From NCBI GenBank assembly GCA_947505995.1, contig CANNNB010000124.1, forward strand, positions 1 to 7,018: a stretch of DNA of 7,018 bases, written 5' to 3'. Under the pieces are notes generated by a model. It made no database searches and was not told the DNA's origin. It saw only the letters and a program-made list of their open reading frames with translations. Numbering within the stretch: position 1 is the stretch's first letter; the number at the start of each line of letters is the position of its first letter. Source of the DNA: Comamonadaceae bacterium (GTDB lineage: Bacteria; Pseudomonadota; Gammaproteobacteria; Burkholderiales; Burkholderiaceae). Positions 1 through 6,890 of this stretch are shown here, piece by piece. The translations under genes and the position numbers were made by a program.

Positions 1-379
1 GCTTGAATTTGTCACCCGCCATGCTGACAACCAGGGTGGTGCCATAAATTGCAACGATCAGACCCATGGCTGGCAATTTGATACTGGGCAATCCGCCCAA
101 CAAGACACCAAACAGCAAGTTACCTGCAATGATGAAAATCAACGGCTTCCAAGCCCATGAGCCAACTTCATCGCCAGTGGGTGTTTCAACAACCAAGGAT
201 TTGAACAAGATGATGGCGCCAATGACGGCCAAAATGGCGCCCAACAAAAGTGGGAAATAACCAGGGCCCATGCGGGCACCGGTACCAATGGTGTAGCTTG
301 TAGCTCCGTATGCAAATGCCGCACCAACGATGGTGTACACAAGTCCGGAGTAAAAGTCTTTTTGACTTTTGATTTTCAC
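1..379 (-). CDS. tctB: Tripartite tricarboxylate transporter TctB family subunit (3' part cut by window edge)
   Basis: This is the small four-helix inner-membrane subunit of a TctABC-type secondary transporter, which works with the large TctA permease and a periplasmic TctC binding protein to take up citrate-like carboxylates. The visible 126 residues begin MKIKSQKDFYSG and carry the family hallmark GARMGPGYFP at residues 34-43. Hydrophobic segments lie at about 9-28, 41-61, 78-95 and 102-120. Family members are usually about 150-160 residues, so roughly the last 30 lie beyond the left edge. The start is GTG at 377-379, chosen because GGAGGAG (387-393) stands 7 bases upstream and the family N-terminus begins here. 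No tctC lies directly upstream in this window; tctA may follow off the left edge. The substrate cannot be told from this subunit. The family call is firm. Confidence 0.88.
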   Translation of the reverse strand, partial: MKIKSQKDFYSGLVYTIVGAAFAYGATSYTIGTGARMGPGYFPLLLGAILAVIGAIILFKSLVVETPTGDEVGSWAWKPLIFIIAGNLLFGVLLGGLPSIKLPAMGLIVAIYGTTLVVSMAGDKFK

Positions 380-386
380 AGGAACG

Positions 387-393
387 CTCCTCC
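387..393 (-). promoter_or_regulatory. Strong ribosome binding site of tctB
   Basis: On the minus strand GGAGGAG ends 7 bases before the GTG at 377-379. It is the best Shine-Dalgarno match in the window and decides the non-ATG start of tctB. Confidence 0.8.
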
Positions 394-473
394 AAAAAGT
401 TTGGGATGGCGGATTTTGTGCCTAAACAAACCAGATCTGAATGTGGGTTTCACCTACACATAGCAAATAAGCC

Positions 474-496
474 AAATAAACCATGCAATTACATGG
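474..496 (-). terminator. Weak terminator-like hairpin after the lol-tatD operon
   Basis: Read on the minus strand, about 36 bases past the stop at 532, CCATG (492-496) and CATGG (481-485) pair around a 6-base loop. A few more A-T pairs extend the stem across one mismatch, and the T-rich tail TTTATTT (474-480) follows. The stem is short, so this may be a weak intrinsic terminator for the four-gene operon or only part of the palindrome cluster upstream of tctB. Confidence 0.35.
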
Positions 497-504
497 GTTA
501 ACCC
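495..504. repeat. Perfect 10-bp palindrome GGGTTAACCC in the tctB upstream gap
   Basis: GGGTTAACCC is self-complementary over all ten bases. It overlaps the CCATG/CATGG hairpin on one side and CCTAGG (503-508) on the other, so 481-510 is dense in dyad symmetry. It lies about 115-125 bp upstream of the tctB start. It could be a regulator site or part of a terminator. I saw no convincing -35/-10 pair between 380 and 531. Confidence 0.35.
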
Positions 505-531
505 TAGGTTTACAGTGATTTTGACCAAAAA

Positions 532-1296
532 TTACTTCACCAAAGGTTTGAAGACCCTTAACCACTTGGTCGCTGGCAGCCCAAATCTGTTCTCAATGGT
601 TTCGGCTTGGGCAAGCCATGCATCTCTTTGGGGACGGCTTGCAATGCGTTGGGCCAATACCACTGTGTTGCCCTCTCGGGTAGGCTTAAAAGCCCACAAA
701 GCATCTTCACCAAATGCTTCGGCCATTTTGGCCAAGCTCTTTTCGTAGCTTGAAGTGCGGCCAAATAAATTGACTGTCATGGTGCCTTCATCGGTGAGAA
801 GCGCTCGGCAGTTTTTGTAAAACGCAACATCGTCTAGTACTGGCGCAGCAGCTTCATGGTCATACAAATCGACGTGCAATATATCGACGGTTCCTAGCCA
901 CTCTTCACTTTGAATTTCTTCAGCCGCATCGGCAATGATGACCCGCATGCGAGGGCCATCTTCTGGCAACTTGAACCAGCCCCTGCATGCATGCAAGACA
1001 CCGGGGTTGAGTTCAATGGCCGTGCACGTCCAGCGAAGCTTCTTGTAGCAAAACTTGGTTAGGCTGGCAGCTCCCAAACCCAATTGCATGGCGTGCCGGC
1101 CGGCCACCGAGGCGCTCTTTAAAAACAGCAAACCAACCATCATTCGTTGTATGTATTCAAGGTCCAAATCAAATGGCTCTTTGATCTTCATCGAACCCTG
1201 AATCCAAGGCGTCCCCAAATGCAAATAGCGTGACTCCCCATCTTCGGAGAAGTTGACTTCGGGGAGCTCAAAGGCTTTTGATGGTGTTTTGCTCAT
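532..1296 (-). CDS. Spermidine-synthase-like class I methyltransferase-fold protein
   Basis: A 254-residue Rossmann-fold protein of the short spermidine-synthase-like family. It has the family opening RYLHLGTPWIQGSM (residues 23-36), a nucleotide-binding glycine loop QLGLGAASLTKF (71-82), the ribose-binding acidic residue E95 in CTAIELNPG, D123 in the IADA motif, and a DxxD motif (D143, D146) where true spermidine synthases carry their catalytic DxxDP. The usual GGGDGG loop is replaced by LGLGAAS, and the residue after the second Asp is His, not Pro. Canonical SpeE is about 280-290 residues with a beta-stranded N-terminal oligomerisation region; that region is very short here. Aminopropyl transfer from decarboxylated SAM is therefore possible but not shown; it could instead be a SAM-dependent methyltransferase. 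The start ATG overlaps the tatD stop by 4 bases (ATGA) and no Shine-Dalgarno is visible, so translation is probably coupled. It is the last gene of the operon. Confidence 0.8.
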   Translation of the reverse strand: MSKTPSKAFELPEVNFSEDGESRYLHLGTPWIQGSMKIKEPFDLDLEYIQRMMVGLLFLKSASVAGRHAMQLGLGAASLTKFCYKKLRWTCTAIELNPGVLHACRGWFKLPEDGPRMRVIIADAAEEIQSEEWLGTVDILHVDLYDHEAAAPVLDDVAFYKNCRALLTDEGTMTVNLFGRTSSYEKSLAKMAEAFGEDALWAFKPTREGNTVVLAQRIASRPQRDAWLAQAETIENRFGLPATKWLRVFKPLVK

Positions 1297-2168
1297 GAGG
1301 TTTCGAAAAATTGAAGCTGGGGCAAAACACGCTGCGCATTCACAAGTGTTGCTTTGGCAATGTCTGAAGCAGAAACATCTCGCAATGTGGCCAGCACAGC
1401 ACCCATACGAGGCAACTGAGCGGGCTCATTGCGAGCTTGGCTTGTGATTGCCTGGCTTGATTGTCGTTCAGATTGTGTTTTGTAAATCCAATGTGGCGGT
1501 ATATCGGGGGCATCTGTTTCTAACACCAAAGCAGAGAGTGGCAACTCAGTAGCCAAGCGCCTTAATTGCAAGGCACGCTCAAAGGTCAGGGCGCCCCCAA
1601 AGCCCAAAGCAAATCCCATCTCAATGAATGTGTGGGCTTGCTGAAAACTGCCATTGAAGGCATGCGCAATTCCGCCTTGCACAGCAAAACGTCTAAGCCC
1701 CTTTAACAACTCATCTGCCGATTTGCGCACATGCAAAATCACAGGCAACTTGAATTTCTGAGCCATTTTCAATTGGGCATGGTAGAAAAATTCTTGCTTT
1801 TCACGCATGGCGGGCTCACACAAAGCAGGTACAAAAAAATCCAAACCAATTTCCCCCAAGGCCACCAAACGTGAATCTACCCTTTGGCTATTGACATCCA
1901 GCGCTAGCGCACGCTCGATGCATTGCGCCAAAAATGCCAGGTCTTGATCTTGAGCCTGCGGCACATACAGAGGGTGAATGCCCAGAGCATAAGGTTGATG
2001 AAATTCTTGGGCCAAACTTTGCAGCGGTAAAAAATCTTTGGCTTGAACCGCTGGCATGACACACCAAGCCACGCCCTTTGCTTGTGCGTTTTGCAAAACC
2101 GCACTGCGGTCTAAATCAAACTCAGGAGCATCTAGATGGCAATGGCTGTCAATCCAGCGCATGCTCAT
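1293..2168 (-). CDS. TatD family metal-dependent hydrolase (putative DNase)
   Basis: A TIM-barrel metal-dependent hydrolase of the TatD family, whose members act as nucleases on DNA in the cytosol. All expected metal ligands are visible: H9 and H11 in DSHCHLD, E106 in GEIGLDF, H146 in ILHVRKS, H169 in IAHAFNGS, and D219 in LETDAPD. GIHP at 63-66 and the late NEPAQLPRM segment (247-255) are also typical. At 291 residues it is longer than the usual 255-265; part of the excess is the polar stretch at about 228-246 between DAPD and NEPAQLPR. The first ATG (2166-2168) overlaps the lolD stop by 4 bases; a second in-frame ATG two codons on (2160-2162) would change little. Which paralogue it is (TatD, YcfH, YjjV-like) cannot be settled, so no symbol is given. 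It sits third in an operon headed by the Lol genes, with no clear functional tie to them. Confidence 0.92.
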   Translation of the reverse strand: MSMRWIDSHCHLDAPEFDLDRSAVLQNAQAKGVAWCVMPAVQAKDFLPLQSLAQEFHQPYALGIHPLYVPQAQDQDLAFLAQCIERALALDVNSQRVDSRLVALGEIGLDFFVPALCEPAMREKQEFFYHAQLKMAQKFKLPVILHVRKSADELLKGLRRFAVQGGIAHAFNGSFQQAHTFIEMGFALGFGGALTFERALQLRRLATELPLSALVLETDAPDIPPHWIYKTQSERQSSQAITSQARNEPAQLPRMGAVLATLRDVSASDIAKATLVNAQRVLPQLQFFETS

Positions 2169-2854
2169 GGTTGCAGCACGCCTTTGTCTAATCGAAGAAC
2201 GCGACTGCAGCGTGCTGCAAGTTGCGGGTCATGCGTGACCACCACAAAGGCTGTGCCTTGTTTTTCTGCGGTGCTTAACATCAGATCAAACACACTTTCT
2301 GCGGTGGCGCGGTCTAGGTTGCCAGTAGGTTCGTCGGCCAAAACGCAAGCGGGTTGCGTGACCATGGCGCGCGCAATGGCCACACGTTGGCGTTCACCTC
2401 CCGAAAGTTCGGCTGGTCGGTGCAAAGCACGATTTTCAAGACCCACTTGCGCCAATCTCTCTAAAGCCATGGCGTTGGCGGCTTGCTTCAAATCGCGGCG
2501 AATCCAAAGCGGCATGGCCACATTTTCTTGAGCTGTAAATTCAGGCAGCAAATGGTGAAATTGATACACAAAGCCCAGCAATCTATTGCGCCTTGAACCT
2601 TGCTCTGCGGCATTGAGACCAGACCAATCTTGACTCTGCAACAGCACCTGACCTTGGGTGGGTGTGTCAAGGCCGCCCATCAAATGCATGAGTGTGCTTT
2701 TGCCTGAGCCCGATGCGCCCACAATGGCCACTGTCTCGCCCGCTTGAACGCAAAGGTCAACCCCTTGCAAGACAGAGACGCTTAAGCCGCCCTCGTTAAA
2801 GCGCTTGCTTAAGCCGCGAACTTCAAGTACTGGTTGTTGGGCCACATTACTCAT
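2165..2854 (-). CDS. lolD: Lipoprotein-releasing ABC transporter ATP-binding protein LolD
   Basis: This is the cytoplasmic ATPase that powers extraction of mature lipoproteins from the outer face of the inner membrane and their transfer to LolA. In order: Walker [10 protein letters not shown] (46-54), Q-loop Q98 within [17 protein letters not shown], signature LSGGERQ (150-156), Walker B CVLADEP (170-176) and H-loop H208 in VVVTHD. The [14 protein letters not shown] stretch separates LolD from related MacB and FtsE ATPases. The 229-residue length is normal. The ATG at 2852-2854 overlaps the last codons of the permease gene by 8 bases, with GAGG about 9 bases upstream, and the stop overlaps the tatD start by 4 bases. 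Direct linkage to a LolC/E permease confirms the assignment. Nothing appears truncated or altered. Confidence 0.96.
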   Translation of the reverse strand: MSNVAQQPVLEVRGLSKRFNEGGLSVSVLQGVDLCVQAGETVAIVGASGSGKSTLMHLMGGLDTPTQGQVLLQSQDWSGLNAAEQGSRRNRLLGFVYQFHHLLPEFTAQENVAMPLWIRRDLKQAANAMALERLAQVGLENRALHRPAELSGGERQRVAIARAMVTQPACVLADEPTGNLDRATAESVFDLMLSTAEKQGTAFVVVTHDPQLAARCSRVLRLDKGVLQP

Positions 2855-4124
2855 AACGCAAAGCCTCGGCTGGGTTCACTTGACTGGCACGCCAACTGGG
2901 GTAGAGCGTTGCCACAAAAGACAAAACCAAAGAAATGAGCACCACGGGCAAGATGTCTGACATTTGTGGATCGCTGGGCATCCGGCTAATGATGTAGATG
3001 TCTTTGGGCAAGAAACTGGCTTGAAAGATAGCTTCCAAAGCCGGCACGATGACATCGATGTTGAAGGCAATCAACAAACCCAAAAGCATGCCACCCAAAG
3101 TGCCAATGATGCCCACCATGGCGCCCTGCACCATGAAAATGCCCATGATGCTTTGAGGGCTAGCCCCCAGTGTTCGCAAGATGGCGATGTCGGCGCGTTT
3201 GTCGGTGACGGTCATGACAAGGGTCGACACCAAATTGAAAGCAGCCACAGCCACAATGAGTGTGAGGATGATAAACATCATGCGTTTTTCAACTTGCACG
3301 GCCGCATACCAGGTTCTGTTTTGCTGCGTCCAATCGCGCAAAGCCATGCCCATGGGCAACACAGGTGCAAGCTCTCGCGCGACAGCACGAGCTTCATGCA
3401 AATTTTTGATTTTCAAACGAATGCCGGTGGGCCCCTCGATGCGAAAAATTTTGCCTGCATCAGCCACATGCATCATGACCAAGGCAGCGTCATATTCGTA
3501 GTGGCCAGAATTGAAAACGCCCACCACCTGCATTTGTTTGAGCCGAGGCAAAACACCCGCTGGTGTGACTTGGCCGTTGGGTGCGATGAGCGTCACGGGG
3601 TCACCTATTCGAAGACCCAACTGCCTGGCCAAATCGATGCCCAGTACCACCCCAAACTCACCAGGAACCAATGCGCTGATGCCAGGTACGCCCGATTTTT
3701 TGAGCTGTGTGTCCACAGACAAATCAACCACGCTGGGTTCCAGCACAGGGTCAATGCCCCGCACCAAAACACCCTTCATGTCCTCGCCCCTGGCTAACAG
3801 GGCCTGCGCCGAAATGAAGGGCGCGGCCCCCAGCACGTTGGGGTTGGCACGTATTTGTTGAAGTGTTCCGGCGACATCGTCCAAGGCGCCACCATCGGCA
3901 GAAATGACTTCAATGTGCGACACCACGCTGAGCATCCGGTCGCGCACTTCTTTTTGAAAGCCATTCATCACCGACAAGACGATGACCAGTGCGGCCACGC
4001 CAAGGCCGATGCCAAGCATCGAAACACCGGAAATAAAAGAGATGAAGCCGTTGCGACGCGTGGCCCGGCCTGCGCGGGTATAGCGCCAACCCAACACCCA
4101 CTCGTAAGCAAATTCAAAACTCAT
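2847..4124 (-). CDS. lolC: Lipoprotein-releasing ABC transporter permease, LolC/LolE family (single permease)
   Basis: A 425-residue inner-membrane permease of the lipoprotein-sorting ABC transporter. The N-terminus matches the family ([10 protein letters not shown], then [20 protein letters not shown] and [10 protein letters not shown]). Four membrane segments lie at about 26-52, 281-305, 325-358 and 390-409, with a large periplasmic domain at 55-275. The C-terminus ends in the typical NPAEALRYE. Residues 182-197 (PNGQVTPAG followed by VLPRLKQ) align with the LolA-binding Hook of E. coli LolC, including flanking prolines and basic residues. Only one permease gene accompanies lolD, so the complex may be a homodimer of the LolF kind, or a second permease may lie elsewhere; the symbol lolC is therefore provisional. 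It is the first gene of the operon. The ATG at 4122-4124 has a weak Shine-Dalgarno AAAGTGG (4131-4137). Confidence 0.93.
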   Translation of the reverse strand: MSFEFAYEWVLGWRYTRAGRATRRNGFISFISGVSMLGIGLGVAALVIVLSVMNGFQKEVRDRMLSVVSHIEVISADGGALDDVAGTLQQIRANPNVLGAAPFISAQALLARGEDMKGVLVRGIDPVLEPSVVDLSVDTQLKKSGVPGISALVPGEFGVVLGIDLARQLGLRIGDPVTLIAPNGQVTPAGVLPRLKQMQVVGVFNSGHYEYDAALVMMHVADAGKIFRIEGPTGIRLKIKNLHEARAVARELAPVLPMGMALRDWTQQNRTWYAAVQVEKRMMFIILTLIVAVAAFNLVSTLVMTVTDKRADIAILRTLGASPQSIMGIFMVQGAMVGIIGTLGGMLLGLLIAFNIDVIVPALEAIFQASFLPKDIYIISRMPSDPQMSDILPVVLISLVLSFVATLYPSWRASQVNPAEALRYE

Positions 4125-4166
4125 TCAAGGCCACTTTCAAAAGCACTGATGGCGCCGCAAGCCGAC

Positions 4167-4172
4167 TGTCAA
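4167..4172 (-). promoter_or_regulatory. Possible -35 element (TTGACA) for the lol operon
   Basis: The minus strand reads a perfect TTGACA here, 43 bases before the permease ATG. At 17 bases spacing the -10 position (4144-4149) reads TCAGTG, which is poor. The position fits a promoter for the four-gene operon, but the missing -10 keeps this tentative. Confidence 0.3.
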
Positions 4173-4184
4173 AAAGGGACATTG

Positions 4185-4198
4185 TGTCATCCCTGACA
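4185..4198. promoter_or_regulatory. Inverted repeat TGTCA-N4-TGACA in the divergent intergenic region
   Basis: TGTCA (4185-4189) and TGACA (4194-4198) form a perfect dyad around TCCC. A further TGTCA stands at 4167-4171, overlapping the minus-strand TTGACA. The region divides the lol operon from the RpfE-like/recJ pair, only 82 bp apart, so an operator acting on either side is plausible. The bound protein, if any, is unknown. Confidence 0.35.
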
Positions 4199-4206
4199 AT
4201 ACTGCC

Positions 4207-5178
4207 ATGAACGCAGCTTTACCAAGCACCGAAACACCGCAGGTCAATGAGGGCCGAGCACCCACCCGACATTGGGTGATTGCCTACGCAGCCCCTGGAT
4301 CTGAAGCCCTGCGAGAGGCAATGAACAATGCACTGGCCACATTGTATTTGCCCAATTTGCAAAAAGTACTCAGTCGAATGGACTGCGTCTCAAAATTAAG
4401 CACCCCACCGGAAGGCGTCAGTGCGTTTTTCATGCCACATGAATCAGCCCCTGAGCTAACGGGTGCCAAGCCATTATTGGGAAAAGAAGCCATCATGACC
4501 CCTTGCCACTGGCAAGTCGGCATGAACGACGTCATTTTGCTTAGCCCCCAAGAATTGGCCTTGAACGAGATTGAATCAAAACAACTGTTATCTGCCATAA
4601 AGCCCTACTTGGAAGAAGACGGGCTTCAAGTGGTTTATGAAAGCCCCCTGGTTTGGCGTGTCTCGGGTGATCTGCTGGAAGGTTTGCCATTGGCCAACAT
4701 CGAACGTGTGGTGGGTCAAAGCATCAAAGCTTGGATGCCAGAACATCAGCGCGCCAAAACATTGCAACGCTTGCAAAGTGAAATGCAAATGCTGCTGTAC
4801 CAACACCCCGTGAACGACGAGCGCAGTTTGAAGGGCCGTTGGACAGTCAATTCCTTTTGGTTACATCGCAGTCTAGAACAGCTCTATCCTGGTACAGCAA
4901 ACTTTGATATTGCGCTTGATTTGCGTGAAACCGCACAGCCCTTCAACGCCACGCTGTGGCAACAAGCATGGCAACGCATTGACGCCACGCTGTGTCCATC
5001 TTTGATCCAAGCCATGGATCAAAATCACGAAATTTCCCTCACGCTCTGCAGTGAAACAGCTTGGCGGCACTATCGACCTCTGCAAGCCTCTTGGTTCAAC
5101 AAGCTGCACCGACTGTTCCAACCCATTTCAGTCAGCAAAGAATTGCGCGCCCTGTCTTCTGGAGTTTCTGCCCCATGA
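4207..5178 (+). CDS. RpfE-like conserved protein of unknown function, upstream of recJ
   Basis: A 323-residue soluble protein with no signal peptide or membrane segment. I place it in the RpfE-like family (COG4255 as I recall it) found beside recJ in beta- and gammaproteobacteria; members are sometimes labelled phosphoglycerate mutase, but no RHG-type or metalloenzyme active site is visible. Family-like features are TPCHWQVGMNDV (98-109), the central LQSEMQMLLYQHPVNDER (189-206) and VNSFWLH (214-220), then an acidic, Trp-rich C-terminal part with LTLCSETAWRHYRP (278-291). The invariant-looking polar residues H101, D108, E192, Q194, H200, N203, R206, N215, W218 and H220 suggest a binding or catalytic site. 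The ATG at 4207 is the only reasonable start: an in-frame stop lies at 4147 with no other start between, yet no Shine-Dalgarno precedes it. The stop overlaps the recJ start by 4 bases, so the two are surely co-expressed. Function is not known to me. Confidence 0.8.
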   Translation: MNAALPSTETPQVNEGRAPTRHWVIAYAAPGSEALREAMNNALATLYLPNLQKVLSRMDCVSKLSTPPEGVSAFFMPHESAPELTGAKPLLGKEAIMTPCHWQVGMNDVILLSPQELALNEIESKQLLSAIKPYLEEDGLQVVYESPLVWRVSGDLLEGLPLANIERVVGQSIKAWMPEHQRAKTLQRLQSEMQMLLYQHPVNDERSLKGRWTVNSFWLHRSLEQLYPGTANFDIALDLRETAQPFNATLWQQAWQRIDATLCPSLIQAMDQNHEISLTLCSETAWRHYRPLQASWFNKLHRLFQPISVSKELRALSSGVSAP

Positions 5179-6890
5179 GTTTGAAAATATTGACGCGAGA
5201 TGTGCCGCCCCGAAGCGCATGGACCCTAGAACAAGCTGGGATTCATCCTTTGCTTTCGCGCTTGTTCGCTGCACGCGGCATTGTGAGTCCTGAAGAATTG
5301 GACGATGGTTTGGCTAAGTTGTTGACGCCCGCCACGCTCAAGGGATCACAAGAAGCTGCAAGCTTGTTAGCAGATGCCATTGCCACCAACAAGCGCCTTT
5401 GCATCGTGGCAGATTACGATTGTGACGGCGCCACGGCATGTGCAGTGGGCGTGCGAGGTCTTCGCATGTTGGGCGCAAACAATGTCAGCTACATCGTGCC
5501 CGACCGCGTGGTCGATGGCTATGGCCTGACAGCCCCCATTGCCGATCGCGTGAAGCAATCGGGTGCCGATGTTTTGATCACTGTCGACAACGGCATCGCC
5601 AGCATGGAAGGTGTTGCGCAAGCACAGGCTCTGGGCTTGCAGGTCTTAGTCACCGACCATCACTTGCCTGCGGCCACCCTGCCCACTGCAGAAGTGATTG
5701 TCAACCCAAATCAACCGGGTTGCGAATTTGAAAGCAAGTCTTTAGCGGGTGTAGGCGTCATGTTCTATGTGCTGTTGGCGCTGCGTGCCGAGTTGCGACA
5801 GCGCGGCATTTTCTCGGCTGAATCACAACCCAAACTGGATGCACTGCTGCCTTTGGTAGCACTGGGAACAGTGGCTGATGTGGTGAAACTTGACAACAAC
5901 AACCGCCGCTTGGTAGCACAAGGTTTGAAACGCATTCGAGCAGGCTCGATGCCTTTCGGCATGCTGGCTTTGTTCAAAGCCGCTGGCCGCGAAGCCAAAG
6001 TGGCCACCACCTTTGATTTTGGATTTGCATTGGGCCCTCGCATCAACGCCGCTGGTCGCTTGTCAGACATGACGCTTGGCATTGAATGCCTGATCACTGA
6101 CGATGCGGCCAGAGCCGATGAGTTGGCCAGGCAACTTGATGCCATCAACCGCGAACGACGCGACATTGAGGGCGATATGCGAGAGCAAGCCATGGAAATT
6201 GCCGAATCCTTGTTTGATGAAAGCGATGAACCACCGCCGGCCATTTGCGTTTTTGACCCCGATTTTCACGAAGGGGTGGTGGGCATTGTGGCTTCGCGCA
6301 TCAAGGACAAATTTCACCGGCCCTGCTTTGTCTTTGCAGCCAGCAATGCGCCTGGCAAAGAGCATGAGTTAAAAGGCTCAGGCCGATCTATTCCAGGTTT
6401 TCATTTACGCGATGCACTTGACCTCATGGCCAAAAAGCACCCGCACATTTTGCTGCGCTTTGGCGGACATGCCATGGCCGCGGGCTGCACCATTGAGGAA
6501 GAACATTTAGCACTGTTTGAATCTTGTTTCATGGAGGTGGCTGCAACGCTCATGTCACCTGCCACACTTCAACGCAAGCTCGAAACCGACGGGCCTTTAG
6601 AAGCGCAATACCGCCGAGTAGAGTTCATTGACGTGATGCACAAAGAAGTTTGGGGTCAGGGTTTTGCGCCGCCTGTGTTCAGCGAAGAAGTGGAAGTCGT
6701 CTCTCAAAGACTGGTGGGAGAAAAACACTTGGCCTTGAAACTCAAGCACCAAGGTCAACCGGTGGATGGCATTTGGTTTGGCCGAATAGAGCCTTTGCCA
6801 GCCCGCGTGAAACTGGCATTCCGATTGGATGTAGACGAATGGCAAGGCCAAAAACGCGTTCGCTTCATGGTGGAAGCGGCCGATCTTTAA
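5175..6890 (+). CDS. recJ: Single-stranded-DNA-specific exonuclease RecJ
   Basis: RecJ degrades single-stranded DNA 5' to 3' in the RecF recombination pathway, mismatch repair and base-excision repair. The 571 residues match the usual length (E. coli 577). DHH-family motifs appear in order: ADYDCDG with D80, D82 and D84; VDNG with D138; TDHH at 160-163; NPNQPG with the following LAGVGV (177-195); GTVAD with D235; RINAAGR (289-295). The DHHA1 domain follows, with HEGVVGIVASR (365-375), GSGRS (401-405) and RFGGHAMAAG (428-437), and then the C-terminal OB-like region. All metal ligands are intact. The start ATG at 5175-5177 is chosen because it begins the family N-terminus and overlaps the upstream stop (ATGA); TGGAG lies 10 bases upstream. 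A longer frame opens at 5061, but it runs inside the previous gene. The stop overlaps the convergent coaD stop. Confidence 0.97.
   Translation: MSLKILTRDVPPRSAWTLEQAGIHPLLSRLFAARGIVSPEELDDGLAKLLTPATLKGSQEAASLLADAIATNKRLCIVADYDCDGATACAVGVRGLRMLGANNVSYIVPDRVVDGYGLTAPIADRVKQSGADVLITVDNGIASMEGVAQAQALGLQVLVTDHHLPAATLPTAEVIVNPNQPGCEFESKSLAGVGVMFYVLLALRAELRQRGIFSAESQPKLDALLPLVALGTVADVVKLDNNNRRLVAQGLKRIRAGSMPFGMLALFKAAGREAKVATTFDFGFALGPRINAAGRLSDMTLGIECLITDDAARADELARQLDAINRERRDIEGDMREQAMEIAESLFDESDEPPPAICVFDPDFHEGVVGIVASRIKDKFHRPCFVFAASNAPGKEHELKGSGRSIPGFHLRDALDLMAKKHPHILLRFGGHAMAAGCTIEEEHLALFESCFMEVAATLMSPATLQRKLETDGPLEAQYRRVEFIDVMHKEVWGQGFAPPVFSEEVEVVSQRLVGEKHLALKLKHQGQPVDGIWFGRIEPLPARVKLAFRLDVDEWQGQKRVRFMVEAADL

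Noticed and set aside
139..395. Two short minus-strand open frames (139-342 and 186-395).
   Set aside because: They are in other frames of the TctB coding region, which has a clear family match and Shine-Dalgarno in its own frame.
408..423. A sigma-54-like element on the minus strand (GGCAC, ten bases from GG to GC) upstream of tctB.
   Set aside because: The GG and GC spacing is right, but the bases before GC are CC, not TT, and the leader to the Shine-Dalgarno would be very short.
1234..1266. CTCCCC/GGGGAG with an inner GAAG/CTTC pair near the start of the spermidine-synthase-like gene.
   Set aside because: A 9-base bulge breaks the stem and the bases encode an ordinary acidic N-terminal stretch, so chance is likely.
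2964..3797. A 277-codon open frame on the plus strand, opposite the Lol permease gene.
   Set aside because: It lies wholly antisense to a well-supported gene, and its product is His/Gln-rich low-quality sequence with no recognisable domain. It is explained by the base composition of the permease codons.
5061..5174. A 38-residue N-terminal extension of RecJ starting at an ATG at 5061.
   Set aside because: The stretch is inside the RpfE-like gene, resembles no RecJ N-terminus, and the ATG at 5175 gives the normal length and an ATGA coupling junction.
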